A stretch of 36,928 nt of DNA from Acidimicrobiales bacterium (GTDB taxonomy: Bacteria > Actinomycetota > Acidimicrobiia > Acidimicrobiales > SZUA-35), in contig JABDIY010000013.1 in NCBI GenBank assembly GCA_013003535.1, positions 1 to 36,928 on the forward strand. The letters run 5' to 3'. The notes below the pieces were generated by a model. It did not search any database. It saw only the letters and a list, made by a program, of their open reading frames with translations, and was not told the DNA's origin. A program made the position numbers and the translations under genes. Numbering within the stretch: the stretch's first letter is position 1; the number at the start of each line of letters is the position of its first letter. Positions 1 through 7,719 of the stretch are shown here, in pieces.

Positions 1-665
1 CTGAACCAGTCGAGGCTTGGCGGCGGCGCTTTGTGAAATGACTCGGTGAAGTGGATGAACAGGAAGTAGCTGCCGTGAAGCAGGGTGAGGACGAGCACGG
101 TTTGGGTAATGCGGTGGAGCCAGCTCCAGGCGGGGCGCCCCAGGCGCCGAAGCGCCAGGTCCGAGGAGGTGGCGGCGAGAATCAGTGCCAGAACAAGGGC
201 GACGGTCCCGATGAGGTTGGCGAGCCCGAACCCCGGCTCAAGCCGGGCTTCACGACCGAGTTGAGGAACGAACTCGTAGCCGAGGAAGCGGCGCAGACTC
301 CATTGGGCCCAACCATTGAGAATTAAAAACGCGTGGAGGGTGGCGGTGAGCGCGAACCAAATGCCGATTTGGCGTCGCCACCGCAGCCAACCTCGCCGCG
401 ACGGGCTGAGTCGGGCCAAGGGCCCGAGTACCAGGGCGGCCACGAGGAGAACGTATGCGGCGTCGCCGACTGCCTTCCAAAGCCGCATTTCGGGCACCCA
501 GTTCGGGCGGGCGGCCCAGAAGATGCCGACGAGGCCGGCCGAAGCGCTGGCGACGACAACGTGACGGATCCAGCGGCGCCGATCCCTCGAAGGTTCCAGC
601 CGGCCGTCGCGTCGACGGCTTTGGTTGGTGCGATTCGGCTCAGATGAGCGAGCACGAGTGTTCAT
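1..665 (-). CDS. Ferric-reductase-like heme membrane protein, 3' end outside window
   Basis: The reading frame is open from the ATG at 665 to the window edge, about 221 codons, so the C-terminus is missing. After a basic N-terminus (residues 1-33) there are hydrophobic segments at about 34-50, 66-83, 99-117, 147-164 and 186-203. Histidines at about 110, 183 and 196 sit in or at membrane helices, and the motif WRRQIGIWFALTATLH resembles the ferric-reductase/MsrQ transmembrane family, whose histidines bind heme b. I infer a heme-containing membrane electron-transfer protein. No flavin domain is visible in the part present. The ATG overlaps the TGA of the upstream ORF (ATGA at 662-665), implying translational coupling, and the pair is served by the palindrome at 1071-1101. 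The substrate is unknown; reduction of copper, iron or oxidised methionine would all fit. Confidence 0.7.
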   Translation of the reverse strand, partial: MNTRARSSEPNRTNQSRRRDGRLEPSRDRRRWIRHVVVASASAGLVGIFWAARPNWVPEMRLWKAVGDAAYVLLVAALVLGPLARLSPSRRGWLRWRRQIGIWFALTATLHAFLILNGWAQWSLRRFLGYEFVPQLGREARLEPGFGLANLIGTVALVLALILAATSSDLALRRLGRPAWSWLHRITQTVLVLTLLHGSYFLFIHFTESFHKAPPPSLDWF

Positions 666-1063
666 TGGTTTCCGGCGACTTGATCCTGCGTGGCTCGAGG
701 CCATGGTCGATGGTTCGGATGGCGTTGCGGGTCTCGGCAGCCCGAAGCCGAGCCCGGACGTCCCGGGGGGTTTCGTCCGCAACGGACCGCGACCTCGATG
801 AGCTTGAGTTGTCCGCCCTGGCACCAAGCCACCACAAGGTGGTCTCGACCGCGGCGACTACCGCCACCCAGGGCAACGAGCTGTGAGGTGAACGCGTTCA
901 GGGCGCCCTGGCGGCTGCGGGCGTGGCGAAGCGGCGGATCGATGGTGATGTTCGAATTTGATGGTGCGAGTACGGCGGCGAGGGCGGCGGCCCGTTTCAT
1001 GAGTTCGCGGTCGGCGGGGTCGAGGTCGCGGTAGTTCTGATCAATCGTGTCTCTGAAGTCCAC
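662..1063 (-). CDS. Hypothetical protein, probably frameshifted at a G6 run
   Basis: As written this encodes 133 aa starting MDFRDTIDQNYRDLDPADRE. I recognise no family. The first ~95 residues look like ordinary protein, but the last ~38 are rich in Arg, Pro and Gly and have poor third-position GC. In the next frame (stop at 640) the same DNA gives a more protein-like stretch with high GC3, beginning RDVRARLRAAETRNAIRTID. The switch point coincides with the run of six G at 765-770. I infer either a real indel or a sequencing slip there. Translation as written ends in an ATGA overlap with the ferric-reductase-like gene, so the two probably share a transcript. The start lies 8 nt from the palindrome at 1071-1101. 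Confidence 0.45.
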   Translation of the reverse strand: MDFRDTIDQNYRDLDPADRELMKRAAALAAVLAPSNSNITIDPPLRHARSRQGALNAFTSQLVALGGGSRRGRDHLVVAWCQGGQLKLIEVAVRCGRNPPGRPGSASGCRDPQRHPNHRPWPRATQDQVAGNQ

Positions 1064-1070
1064 ACCCCCG

Positions 1071-1101
1071 ACCTTACTCCTACAATCTGTAGGAGTAAGG
1101 T
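1071..1101. promoter_or_regulatory. Perfect 31-bp palindromic operator between divergent genes
   Basis: Arms ACCTTACTCCTACA (1071-1084) and its exact reverse complement (1088-1101) flank a 3-nt spacer ATC. The centre is the shared ACA-N3-TGT core. It fills the gap between the minus gene starting at 1063 and the plus gene starting at 1108, so one repressor dimer could control both directions. The regulator is inferred to be the BlaI-like protein at 15518-15874. Confidence 0.75.
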
Positions 1102-1107
1102 TCGGGG

Positions 1108-1524
1108 ATGGTCGATGTCGAAAGCCCTATCCATGCTCCGACACCGATACGCCGCCATTGGGTGGCCCTAGTTTTCGCTATCGCTGTGGCGGTAGCGGCG
1201 GGGTGGAGGCTGGTGTCTGTGAACCGAGTCGACGTCACGTTTTCCCATCCCTCGGGTGTTGCCCCCGTTCTTGTAGAGCATGCCGAGCCCGAGCCGCTGC
1301 TGGTCACGGTGGCACCGTCACGGCGCACTGACGGCACCGAGGTGTTCGTCGATGGTCTCCCTGTCGCACACCCGCCCGGTCCTCAGGATGGTCAGCTCCT
1401 TGTTGGGCTTGATGGCCTTGAACCCGGTGTTCACGAGATAGAGGTGCGAGTTCCGCGTCCGACGTGGGTGGCGGCGACCGTCACGATCGTAGTGGAGATC
1501 CAGTCAGATCCTCGTCGTCGGTGA
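1108..1524 (+). CDS. Small membrane-anchored extracytoplasmic protein, unknown function
   Basis: 138 aa. A single hydrophobic segment at about residues 18-36, preceded by Arg residues, suggests an uncleaved signal anchor. The rest (about 40-135) is predicted outside the cell, rich in Val and Pro, and looks beta-sandwich-like (GLEPGVHEIEVRVP). There are no cysteines or obvious metal ligand clusters. I do not recognise the family. It is divergent from the ferric-reductase pair across the palindrome at 1071-1101, and its 3' end overlaps the convergent MerR gene by 44 bp. The ATG is 7 nt beyond the palindrome, so the mRNA is leaderless or nearly so if the promoter lies inside the palindrome. Confidence 0.6.
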   Translation: MVDVESPIHAPTPIRRHWVALVFAIAVAVAAGWRLVSVNRVDVTFSHPSGVAPVLVEHAEPEPLLVTVAPSRRTDGTEVFVDGLPVAHPPGPQDGQLLVGLDGLEPGVHEIEVRVPRPTWVAATVTIVVEIQSDPRRR

Positions 1525-1852
1525 GCGCAGTGGACGCGTGAAGGATGGCGGCGATTTCGGCCCGGACATTGTGTAGGCGGTCGAGCTGGTTGTCGAGCAG
1601 TTGCAGGTGCGAGGCGAGTTCGGGAATGGGACGGTCTGCGGCGACGGCCTCGATGAGTTCACGGATGTCGGCCAGCGAATACCCAGCCGACTTCATGGCC
1701 CGGATCAGGGCGAGCCGGTCGAGACTCGAGGCGGCGTACCGCCGGTAGGAGGCCCGGTCGCGCCGTGGGGGTTCCAGTAGCCCTTCGGCCTCATAGAAGC
1801 GGATCGTTTTGGTCGGGACGCCCGAAGATGCGGCAAGCGCACCGATGAGCAT
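1481..1852 (-). CDS. MerR-family transcriptional regulator without cysteines
   Basis: 123 aa from the ATG at 1852, chosen because MerR proteins begin with the helix-turn-helix (MLIGALAASSGVPTKTIRFY), with AAGGA just upstream; a 19-residue extension to 1909 is possible. The N-terminal winged helix (about 1-70) carries the usual IRFYEAEGLL and YRRY motifs, followed by a dimerisation coiled coil (about 75-115). It contains no Cys, so it is not a thiolate sensor like CueR or mercury MerR. Its effector cannot be named. Two copies of the local dyad lie at 1907-1925 and 1931-1949, upstream of this gene, so it is probably under the same control as the copper genes. Confidence 0.85.
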   Translation of the reverse strand: MLIGALAASSGVPTKTIRFYEAEGLLEPPRRDRASYRRYAASSLDRLALIRAMKSAGYSLADIRELIEAVAADRPIPELASHLQLLDNQLDRLHNVRAEIAAILHASTALTDDEDLTGSPLRS

Positions 1853-1906
1853 TCCTTGCTCTTCGGTGGCGGGGGGCCGGGATGCAGATCTGGTCACCCA
1901 CCCATA

Positions 1907-1949
1907 CAACTACACATTGTAGTAGATTGTCTCCTACAGTTCGTCGTAA
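1907..1949 (-). promoter_or_regulatory. Tandem dyad operators upstream of merR-like gene
   Basis: Two ACA-N3-TGT type dyads with centres 24 bp apart. The first (1907-1925) reads ACTACA-CAT-TGTAGT at its centre, perfect over 15 bp. The second (about 1931-1949) reads CCTACA-GTT-CGTCGTA and is imperfect. If translation started at 1909 the first dyad would touch the start codon, which is another reason to prefer 1852. Confidence 0.6.
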
Positions 1950-2186
1950 GGGCGATGACGATTTCCCTGACGACACCAGCCTGATCGGCATCTCAAAACG
2001 CGGCTTGCGGTGGTGGTCGGGGCCGCGAAGTGTTTCGGATCGGCAAGCAGGGCGGGAGGGGTGCCGGTGAGTTCCTGCCGGTCCCAGTGAATGTGGCGAT
2101 CACGGCCTCGTCACTCGAGATTCCCCTTGTTCCTAGTTCTGTTCGGAACATACGTCGAGGCGTGATTGTCGCCTAGGGCCGAAAGC
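1950..2186. other. Intergenic stretch without recognised gene
   Basis: Together with the operators at 1907-1949 and the box at 2187-2214, this makes up the roughly 500-bp gap between the MerR-like gene and the ABC operon. Short frames here have no recognisable product. The only additional structure seen is the small perfect inverted repeat TGTTC-G-GAACA near 2139-2150, of unknown meaning. Confidence 0.4.
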
Positions 2187-2214
2187 CCCTACCCCTAGGG
2201 GGTATGGGGATAGA
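2187..2214 (+). promoter_or_regulatory. CsoR-type operator upstream of ABC exporter operon
   Basis: The G/C-tract element TACCCCTAGGGGGTA (2190-2204), flanked by CCCC and GGGGATAG, matches the GTACCCCC...TAGGGGTA style of operators known for CsoR/RcnR repressors. It lies about 140 bp upstream of the ABC ATPase start. Two CsoR proteins are encoded in this window (5610 and 21143). Inference: the ABC operon is induced by Cu(I). Confidence 0.6.
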
Positions 2215-2354
2215 GACTGTGGTTCACGACAGCTCTTCGAGCATGGAGGTTTCATGAGATCGAATCGTCGAAGTCCACGGCTGAGGTGGCGGTGCCGCTG
2301 TGAGTGGAAGGTGGCTGCGACACCCATGGCGTCTGATCAGCCGAGAGGATCGTC

Positions 2355-3041
2355 ATGACATCCATCCAGGCCGACATTCCCGCCGACCACCGGACCGATG
2401 GGCGAGCCGGGTCGCTGTTGGAAGGAAATGGGCTGTGGAAGGCCTACCGGCGGGGTTGGTGGCCACAGCGCCGCACTCTGCAGGTCCTCAAGGGGGCCGA
2501 TGTGACGTTGCGGCCGGGTGAGATCGTTGGCCTCGTCGGCGAGAACGGTTCGGGCAAGTCCACGCTGATGAAGACACTCGTTGGCGATCTCCAACCCGAC
2601 CGAGGCACCGTCGAACGAACCCCTAGCTTCGGTTACTGCCCTCAAACACCGGTGCTGTATGAGCGGCTCAGCTGCAACGAGCACCTCGATCTGTTCGGTG
2701 TCGCGTATGACCTGGATCCGGCGGCGCTGAGTATCTCGAGGCAACGTCTCTACGACGAACTCGATTTCGCCCGTTTTGCTGACACCCGGGTCGAGGAACT
2801 CTCGGGCGGAACCCGCTCGAAACTCAACCTGGCGCTGGCCATGATCCATGACCCTGACTTGCTTCTGCTGGACGAGCCATACGCCGGGTTCGACTGGGAC
2901 ACCTACCAGCGGTTCTGGGACCTCACAGCAGCCCGCCGATCGGCGGGGTCGAGCCTGTTGATTATCAGCCACTTCATCGCCGATGAGGAACGATTTGACC
3001 GGATCTACGATCTGGTCGACGGCGTCACCGAGCAACGATGA
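2355..3041 (+). CDS. ABC transporter ATP-binding protein
   Basis: 228 aa cytoplasmic ATPase. Walker A GENGSGKST at residues 62-70, Q-loop CPQ at 95-97, signature LSGGT at 149-153, Walker B LLLLDEP at 169-175 and switch His206 are all present, so it should hydrolyse ATP. The domain organisation is that of the CcmA/DrrA type, which pairs with a separate permease. GAGAGGA lies about 7 nt before the ATG. The stop overlaps the permease start by ATGA (3038-3041), indicating a two-gene operon. The CsoR-like box at 2190-2204 suggests copper-dependent expression. The transported substrate is unknown. Confidence 0.92.
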   Translation: MTSIQADIPADHRTDGRAGSLLEGNGLWKAYRRGWWPQRRTLQVLKGADVTLRPGEIVGLVGENGSGKSTLMKTLVGDLQPDRGTVERTPSFGYCPQTPVLYERLSCNEHLDLFGVAYDLDPAALSISRQRLYDELDFARFADTRVEELSGGTRSKLNLALAMIHDPDLLLLDEPYAGFDWDTYQRFWDLTAARRSAGSSLLIISHFIADEERFDRIYDLVDGVTEQR

Positions 3042-4519
3042 ACACGCTGCTCTTCAGTCGCCGCTGGCTCGCCGACTACTGCCGCCGGCCACTCAACGTC
3101 GTACTGCTTGTCGCCGTGCCGGTCATCTTCGTGACGCTGTCAGCAGGATCTCTCGCGGAATTTGCCGACCTCCTGGGAGGCACCACCGATCTCGGCGTCG
3201 TCGAAGCCGCCACCGCTGGTTGGGCGGCGTCGGTCCTGGCTGGGGTGGCTGGGTTCTTTCACGTCGCGGGCACCAGGGACGCCGATCGGCGTCTGGCCGG
3301 CGCCGGTGGGGGAGCGGTACAGGTCGTCGCATCCCGGATGGGATCGACTCTCACGTTGGCGCTGCTTGCCTCGGCTGGAGCGTTAGCCGCGCTGCGGGTC
3401 CGGACCGATGTCGCTGATGCACCCCGGGTCATCGGAGCCACGGTGGTGTTCGCGGTAATCTATGCAGGGTTCGGGGTCGTGGTCGCCGCGTTCGTCCGGT
3501 CGGAAATGAACGGATCACTGATCATCGTGTTCACCTGGATCTTCGACGTTTTCTTCGGACCAGCAATGGGCGGCACAGCCACAGCCATACGATTCTTCCC
3601 GCTCCACTTCCCGACATTGGTGGTCACCGATGTGGCGTCGGGACACAGCGGCCCGCTCGGCGATCTCGGCCTCGCCGTCGCCTGGGCGGCGGTATCGGTG
3701 GCAGCCGCGGTTGTGGCTCTGGGCGTGACGACCGGTGTGAGGCGGTCGGCGGCGAAGGGGTCACCGGCCCAGCTTCGATGGCTCGCGGGACTGCGGTCGG
3801 CAAGCCAACAACTCCGACGGATGCCAGTCATGTGGATCCTCATCATTGGCTTGCCGGTAGCGTTCATCTCGACCTCGATCGCCATCACCCCCGACGACCC
3901 GATCCCAGTAGAGCTGGCCGAAGGCGGGGTCCGCAGCCTGCAGATCCTGTCGATGATCGATGTGCACGGGGCGATCATGGTCCCGATCACCGTCGCATTC
4001 TTGGGGTCGCTGGCCGGCCTGTTCGTGATCTTGGACTCTGCGGAGGCTGATCGGCGGCTCTCGCTCACGGACTACCGGCCCGCCGACATCCTGACCTTCC
4101 GCATGGTGGTCATCGCGGCGGCCGCCACGGTCGCCACTCTGGTGTCGATCGCGGTCACTGCGGTTAGCTTTTCACCGGAAAACTGGTCCCTGTTCATCGC
4201 TGCGAATCTGATGGTGGCTCTGACATACGCAACCATCGGGGTGATGGTCGGCCCTATCCTGGGTCGCCTCGGCGGACTCTACGTGCTGCTGGTGTTGCCG
4301 TTCATCGACATTGGATTGGCCCAGAACCCAATGTTCGATGCCGCGCCACCCTCGTGGGCCCGACTACTGCCCGGGCACGGCTCGGTCCGGGTCATGACCG
4401 ACGCCGCGTTCACCGCGGGCTTCGACGAAACCGGCGCCGCGCTGGCCGCGGTGGCATGGCTCTTCGCGTTGGGGGTCGCCGCCGCTGTCGCGTTCCGGCG
4501 GGTCACCTCTCCCACCTGA
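3038..4519 (+). CDS. ABC transporter permease
   Basis: 493 aa integral membrane protein, with about 12 hydrophobic segments in two halves of roughly six, broken by a polar region near residues 225-260. This is consistent with an ABC-2-type exporter permease of fused two-half architecture. It overlaps the ATPase gene by 4 bp and so forms the transporter with it. I see no cysteine- or methionine-rich metal path, so the cargo could be a lipid, a peptide or a metal-binding protein rather than free copper. Long antisense frames (for example at 3460-4068) are codon-bias shadows of this GC-rich gene. Confidence 0.85.
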   Translation: MNTLLFSRRWLADYCRRPLNVVLLVAVPVIFVTLSAGSLAEFADLLGGTTDLGVVEAATAGWAASVLAGVAGFFHVAGTRDADRRLAGAGGGAVQVVASRMGSTLTLALLASAGALAALRVRTDVADAPRVIGATVVFAVIYAGFGVVVAAFVRSEMNGSLIIVFTWIFDVFFGPAMGGTATAIRFFPLHFPTLVVTDVASGHSGPLGDLGLAVAWAAVSVAAAVVALGVTTGVRRSAAKGSPAQLRWLAGLRSASQQLRRMPVMWILIIGLPVAFISTSIAITPDDPIPVELAEGGVRSLQILSMIDVHGAIMVPITVAFLGSLAGLFVILDSAEADRRLSLTDYRPADILTFRMVVIAAAATVATLVSIAVTAVSFSPENWSLFIAANLMVALTYATIGVMVGPILGRLGGLYVLLVLPFIDIGLAQNPMFDAAPPSWARLLPGHGSVRVMTDAAFTAGFDETGAALAAVAWLFALGVAAAVAFRRVTSPT

Positions 4520-4555
4520 CCAGATCTGCGACGCGTTTGTTCCCCGAGAACAGCA

Positions 4556-4582
4556 TGCCCCGTAGGGGGAGGGGGTAGGGAC
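4556..4582 (+). promoter_or_regulatory. CsoR-type operator before SHOCT-methyltransferase-csoR operon
   Basis: A G-tract element with CCCCGTAGGGGGAGGGGGTA at its centre lies about 95 bp upstream of the gene at 4678. It resembles the GC-rich CsoR boxes at 2190 and 20482 but is less symmetrical. Because the operon ends with a csoR gene, autoregulation is the simplest reading. Confidence 0.5.
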
Positions 4583-4677
4583 CTTGGGCTCTAGACCCCA
4601 CGGCGAGAAGACCTGATCATCAACGTTCAGAGGCGCCCTCATCGGAGCGCCGGCAGAACACAAACAAGGAGTTCAAA

Positions 4678-4947
4678 ATGGCCGAGTTCGCGATGATCCT
4701 CGCAGACACGAACAGCGGTTGGGACCACATGGACGGTTGGGGTGGCGGCTGGATGTGGTTGTGGGGCGTGTCAATGATGGTGTTGTTCACGATCCTCATC
4801 GTCTGGATGTTCCGGTCTGCTTACCGACCGCCCGTACCGCCCACCCGTGACCCGACCGATCGGGCAAAACAAATCCTCGCAGAAAGGTACGCCTCGGGCG
4901 ATCTCAGTACTGAGGAGTATCGGGAACGAGTTGCGGAGCTGCAGTGA
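4678..4947 (+). CDS. Small membrane protein with SHOCT domain
   Basis: 89 aa. A Trp/Gly/Met-rich N-terminus (HMDGWGGGWMWLWG) leads into one membrane segment at about residues 30-47, then a Pro-rich linker, then a C-terminal SHOCT motif (about 62-89: AKQILAERYASGDLSTEEYRERV). SHOCT domains are short helical modules found at the ends of many bacterial membrane proteins. Their role is thought to be oligomerisation but is poorly defined. A good ribosome site, AAGGAG, lies 7 nt before the ATG. The stop overlaps the methyltransferase start by ATGA. A paralogue is at 7720. Met and His in the N-terminal part could touch copper (inference). Confidence 0.8.
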   Translation: MAEFAMILADTNSGWDHMDGWGGGWMWLWGVSMMVLFTILIVWMFRSAYRPPVPPTRDPTDRAKQILAERYASGDLSTEEYRERVAELQ

Positions 4948-5597
4948 ACGAGCCGCTGCCGACCGCGAAACGCCAGGCCAGGGTCACCGCCAGCTACGAC
5001 CGGATGGCACGGTTTTACGACCTCTACGACAAGCCCATGGATCTGCTAGGGGTCCGCACCCGCCGCCGGCGATTGCTGGCCCGTGCGCAAGGCAACACCT
5101 TGGAGGTCGGCGTGGGCACCGGCCGAAATCTCAGCTTCTACCCGCAGGACATCACCCTCACCGGTATCGATCTTTCGCCGGGCATGCTGGGCATAGCCAC
5201 GGCCGCCGCGAAACGGGATCGGCCCGACACGACCCTTGAGATCGGCGACATCCACCACCTCCGCTTCGACGACAACACCTTCGACACCGTCACCGCAACC
5301 TGTGTGTTCTGCTCGGTCGCTGATCCCATCGCGGGACTCGCGGAGCTCCGGCGAGTCGTCCGCCCCAACGGTCAGATCCTGCTCCTCGAACACGTCCGGC
5401 CAAGAACCCGAATCCTTGGGTGGCTCTTCGACCAGCTGACACCGCTCACTCGCCGACTTCTGGGTCCCGACATCAACCGTCGAACCGAACAGAACCTCAC
5501 CGTCGCCGGGCTGACAATCGACGAGGTACGCCGCTGGAGCATTTGGCGCGAGATCGTCGCCACCCCGCTCCCATCAGACGCTCCGGCCCATGTGTAA
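4944..5597 (+). CDS. Class I SAM-dependent methyltransferase (UbiE-like)
   Basis: 217 aa. The SAM-binding motif I LEVGVGTGRN is at about residues 53-62, an acidic motif II (TGIDLSPGML) at about 73-82, and a motif near 140 (LRRVVRPNGQILLLEHVRP) is typical of the UbiE/COQ5-like fold. The substrate cannot be deduced; such enzymes in metal islands are often lipid or small-molecule methylases. Two Cys in TCVFC (about 116-120) are present but are not the cysteine set of arsenite methyltransferase. The start overlaps the SHOCT gene by ATGA. An AAAGGAGGAGG site and csoR follow 12 nt after the stop. Confidence 0.85.
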   Translation: MNEPLPTAKRQARVTASYDRMARFYDLYDKPMDLLGVRTRRRRLLARAQGNTLEVGVGTGRNLSFYPQDITLTGIDLSPGMLGIATAAAKRDRPDTTLEIGDIHHLRFDDNTFDTVTATCVFCSVADPIAGLAELRRVVRPNGQILLLEHVRPRTRILGWLFDQLTPLTRRLLGPDINRRTEQNLTVAGLTIDEVRRWSIWREIVATPLPSDAPAHV

Positions 5598-5609
5598 AGG
5601 AGGAGGACC

Positions 5610-5894
5610 ATGACAACCGGGTATGGACTTGAACGCGACGACTATCTGAAGCGGCTGGCCCGCATCGAGGGCCAAGTTCGCGGGATCGCCAAGATGGTCG
5701 AAGAGGACCGATACTGCATCGATGTGTTGACACAGATCGTGTCAGTGACCAGCGCACTACGGAGCCTTGGCCTCGGTTTGGTCGATCAACATATCCGGAC
5801 CTGTGTTCGTGCAGGATTCGAAACCGACGACGAACTTGGCGATGAACGCATCACCGAAGCCACCCGCTCGATCGAACGGCTCTTGCGGGCCTGA
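5610..5894 (+). CDS. csoR: CsoR-family copper-sensing repressor
   Basis: 94 aa, the usual CsoR length. The Cu(I) ligands of the family, Cys-His-Cys, fall at residues 36, 61 and 65 (YCIDVLTQ, then QHIRTC), the same numbers as in Mycobacterium tuberculosis CsoR. The conserved RIEGQVRGI at about 18-26 supports an all-helical tetramer. Apo-CsoR binds GC-rich operators and releases them on Cu(I) binding. The ribosome site AAAGGAGGAGG is very strong. It is the last gene of the operon starting at 4678 and likely represses it through the box at 4556-4582. Only 6 bp separate it from the convergent multicopper oxidase gene. Confidence 0.93.
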   Translation: MTTGYGLERDDYLKRLARIEGQVRGIAKMVEEDRYCIDVLTQIVSVTSALRSLGLGLVDQHIRTCVRAGFETDDELGDERITEATRSIERLLRA

Positions 5895-5900
5895 TTCGGC

Positions 5901-7340
5901 TTACGCGCCGACGGTGAAGGTGGTCATCATGCCTGCATCGGCGTGTTCTTGTATGTGGCAATGCAACGCCCAGGTGCCAGCATCGAGGGCGACGAGGCCG
6001 ATCTCGATGGTTTCGCCCGGCATCAACAACACTGTGTCGCGGAAGAAGTCCTCGTCGACTGAGACGCCGTTTCGGGTCACGACCTTGAAGAACTGGCCGT
6101 GGAGATGGATGGGATGCAGCACCTGGGAGTCGTTCAGGATCTGGATCTTGTTGAACTCGCCCTCGGTAAGCGCCATTGGTTCACCATCGGGAAACGCGTC
6201 CCCGTTGAACCGCCACTGCGGCCAACCGTCGCCGGCCCTTCCGAGGCTCACCACATAGCTGTGGTCGGCGTCGGCGTCGACCGCCCCGGTCCAGTCAGGA
6301 ACCGCCGGATTGGTCGGAACCGGAAACTGTGACGTCGCGATCGGATCTCCTTCGGAGATGATCGACCCGATGGCGAAACCCTCTCCGTTGAAGTTGTCGA
6401 ACACAACCGCTGGTTCATCAGCTGCGGGAACAACGAGGTCGACATCGATCCTGCTTCCTGGCGCCAGCACGAATCCCGAGGCGTCGAAAGGTGCACCGAC
6501 CAACATCCCGTCCACGGCGATGACGTCGACATCGAGCGCACCGAAGTCGGGCGCGTACGTTCGGGCATTCGACGCGTTCACCAAACGGAGTCGGATACGT
6601 TCACCCGGCGCCGCCCGCAGCACCGTATCCAGCCGTGCGTTCGCGGTAACGATGTTGCCCCATCGGCCGTTGTGGGTTACGTCGTGGGGTTGCCGGAACT
6701 GCTCGACGAGGCGGCCATCGGCCTCGAGGAGCCAGTCATCGATCATCCAGGTGACGTCTTGGGAGTAGCCGAAGGGTTCGGGCTCCTCAACAATCAGGCT
6801 GCCGTACAGTCCTCGCTCCAGTTGCTCAGAGCCCCGAGTGTGGGAGTGGTACCAAAACGTCCCGGCATCGGTCGGTGTGAATTCATAAACAAAGGCTTCC
6901 CCCGGCTCGACGGGTTCTTGGTTCACGGCAGGAACACCATCCATGTCGTTGGGGACTCGGACACCGTGCCAGTGGATCGTCGTCGATTCGGGAAGCCCGT
7001 TGACCAATGTCGCTCGGACCGTGTCCCCGAGCCGAACACGGATCTCAGGCCCAGGCACCTGCCCGTTGTAGGTCCACACCGCAGTGGCGCCGGTTTCCAC
7101 CACGTCGATGGCAGCGATCTGGGTCTGCAACAGGACCTCGACGACCTCGCCCGTGGCGGGTGTGGTGGCGGGGTAGGCGCCCACGAACTCGTCTGTCAGG
7201 TCGGCGGCGGCCGAACCGCTGCTGCCATCAGGCAACAGCGCGGCGCCGGCGAATGCCGTCACCATTACGCCAGCAACGACCGCCAGTACCAGCGGAAGGG
7301 ATCGAATCGAACGACCCTGAGCAGGTTTGGACTCACCCAT
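5901..7340 (-). CDS. Multicopper oxidase (CueO/CopA-like laccase family)
   Basis: 479 aa secreted or anchored oxidase; residues 14-36 form a hydrophobic signal or anchor. All four copper-binding motifs are intact: HWHG at 123-126, HSH at 165-167, HPIHLHG at 409-415, and HCHIQEH at 460-466 followed by AGM, giving an axial Met at about 471. It should therefore hold type 1, 2 and 3 copper and oxidise Cu(I) or phenolic substrates with O2. The order is cupredoxin domain 1 (about 65-190), domain 2 (about 195-330) and domain 3 (about 350-479). No long Met-rich insert like that of CueO is present. It lies convergent to csoR. The dyad at 7350-7368 is immediately upstream, so regulation is likely by the dyad-binding repressor. 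Confidence 0.93.
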   Translation of the reverse strand: MGESKPAQGRSIRSLPLVLAVVAGVMVTAFAGAALLPDGSSGSAAADLTDEFVGAYPATTPATGEVVEVLLQTQIAAIDVVETGATAVWTYNGQVPGPEIRVRLGDTVRATLVNGLPESTTIHWHGVRVPNDMDGVPAVNQEPVEPGEAFVYEFTPTDAGTFWYHSHTRGSEQLERGLYGSLIVEEPEPFGYSQDVTWMIDDWLLEADGRLVEQFRQPHDVTHNGRWGNIVTANARLDTVLRAAPGERIRLRLVNASNARTYAPDFGALDVDVIAVDGMLVGAPFDASGFVLAPGSRIDVDLVVPAADEPAVVFDNFNGEGFAIGSIISEGDPIATSQFPVPTNPAVPDWTGAVDADADHSYVVSLGRAGDGWPQWRFNGDAFPDGEPMALTEGEFNKIQILNDSQVLHPIHLHGQFFKVVTRNGVSVDEDFFRDTVLLMPGETIEIGLVALDAGTWALHCHIQEHADAGMMTTFTVGA

Positions 7341-7349
7341 CCGACCAAA

Positions 7350-7368
7350 CTACTACGGACTGTCGTTG
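7350..7368 (-). promoter_or_regulatory. Dyad operator upstream of multicopper oxidase
   Basis: CTACTACG-GAC-TGTCGTTG, a degenerate copy of the local consensus. It lies 10 bp upstream of the oxidase start codon. Confidence 0.55.
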
Positions 7369-7719
7369 ATTCGAGGACCACGTGACCAGACGCACAACAG
7401 CGAAGGTTTTCGCCGTGTCTGCGAGATCGCCATCGACATCGAGGAAACCCTCCGCAACAACCGTGGTTCTTGTCGGTCGATCGCGCTGCGACGCCTGTGT
7501 CTACGACAGATCGTCGTAGTATGGTGCCGTGCTATTGCCATCCGCTGTTGTTGCTTCGATAGCGTCGCCGCCTCGCGCGGCGCTTGAGCCCGCACGATGC
7601 TATGTCGCGTCGTAGCCAGAACGAGCTTTACCAAAGCTTGACCAAACCGGCCATCAATCCTTCATCGGCCGGTCCTTCAATACAGATGAAGGAAGCAACC
7701 GAGGAAAAGGAGATAGAAG
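7369..7719. other. Intergenic region with operator, no gene recognised
   Basis: The 351 bp between the oxidase operator and the SHOCT gene hold the dyad at 7501-7519 and about 200 bp of presumed leader. Frames such as 7327-7587 have no recognisable content and run across operators. A purine-rich ribosome site precedes 7720. Confidence 0.4.
7501..7519 (+). promoter_or_regulatory. Dyad operator upstream of SHOCT / Met-rich / two-component operon
   Basis: CTACGAC-AGATC-GTCGTAG, a perfect 7+5+7 inverted repeat. The TAGTAT that begins inside the right arm (7517-7522) could be a -10 element, which would place the first base of mRNA near 7529 and leave a leader of about 190 nt before the SHOCT gene. 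Confidence 0.7.

Noticed and set aside
2139-2150. TGTTC-G-GAACA as LexA/SOS box
   Set aside because: Too short, and the spacing differs from actinobacterial SOS boxes; no SOS gene nearby.
3460-4068. 202-aa antisense frame in the ABC permease
   Set aside because: Low-complexity Ala/Thr/Ser composition and no ribosome site; shadow ORF.
7521-7562. 13-codon ORF with Cys-Tyr-Cys-His directly after the dyad at 7501, as a possible copper leader peptide
   Set aside because: Its ATG overlaps the probable -10 TAGTAT, so it is unlikely to be transcribed in full, and there is no ribosome site.
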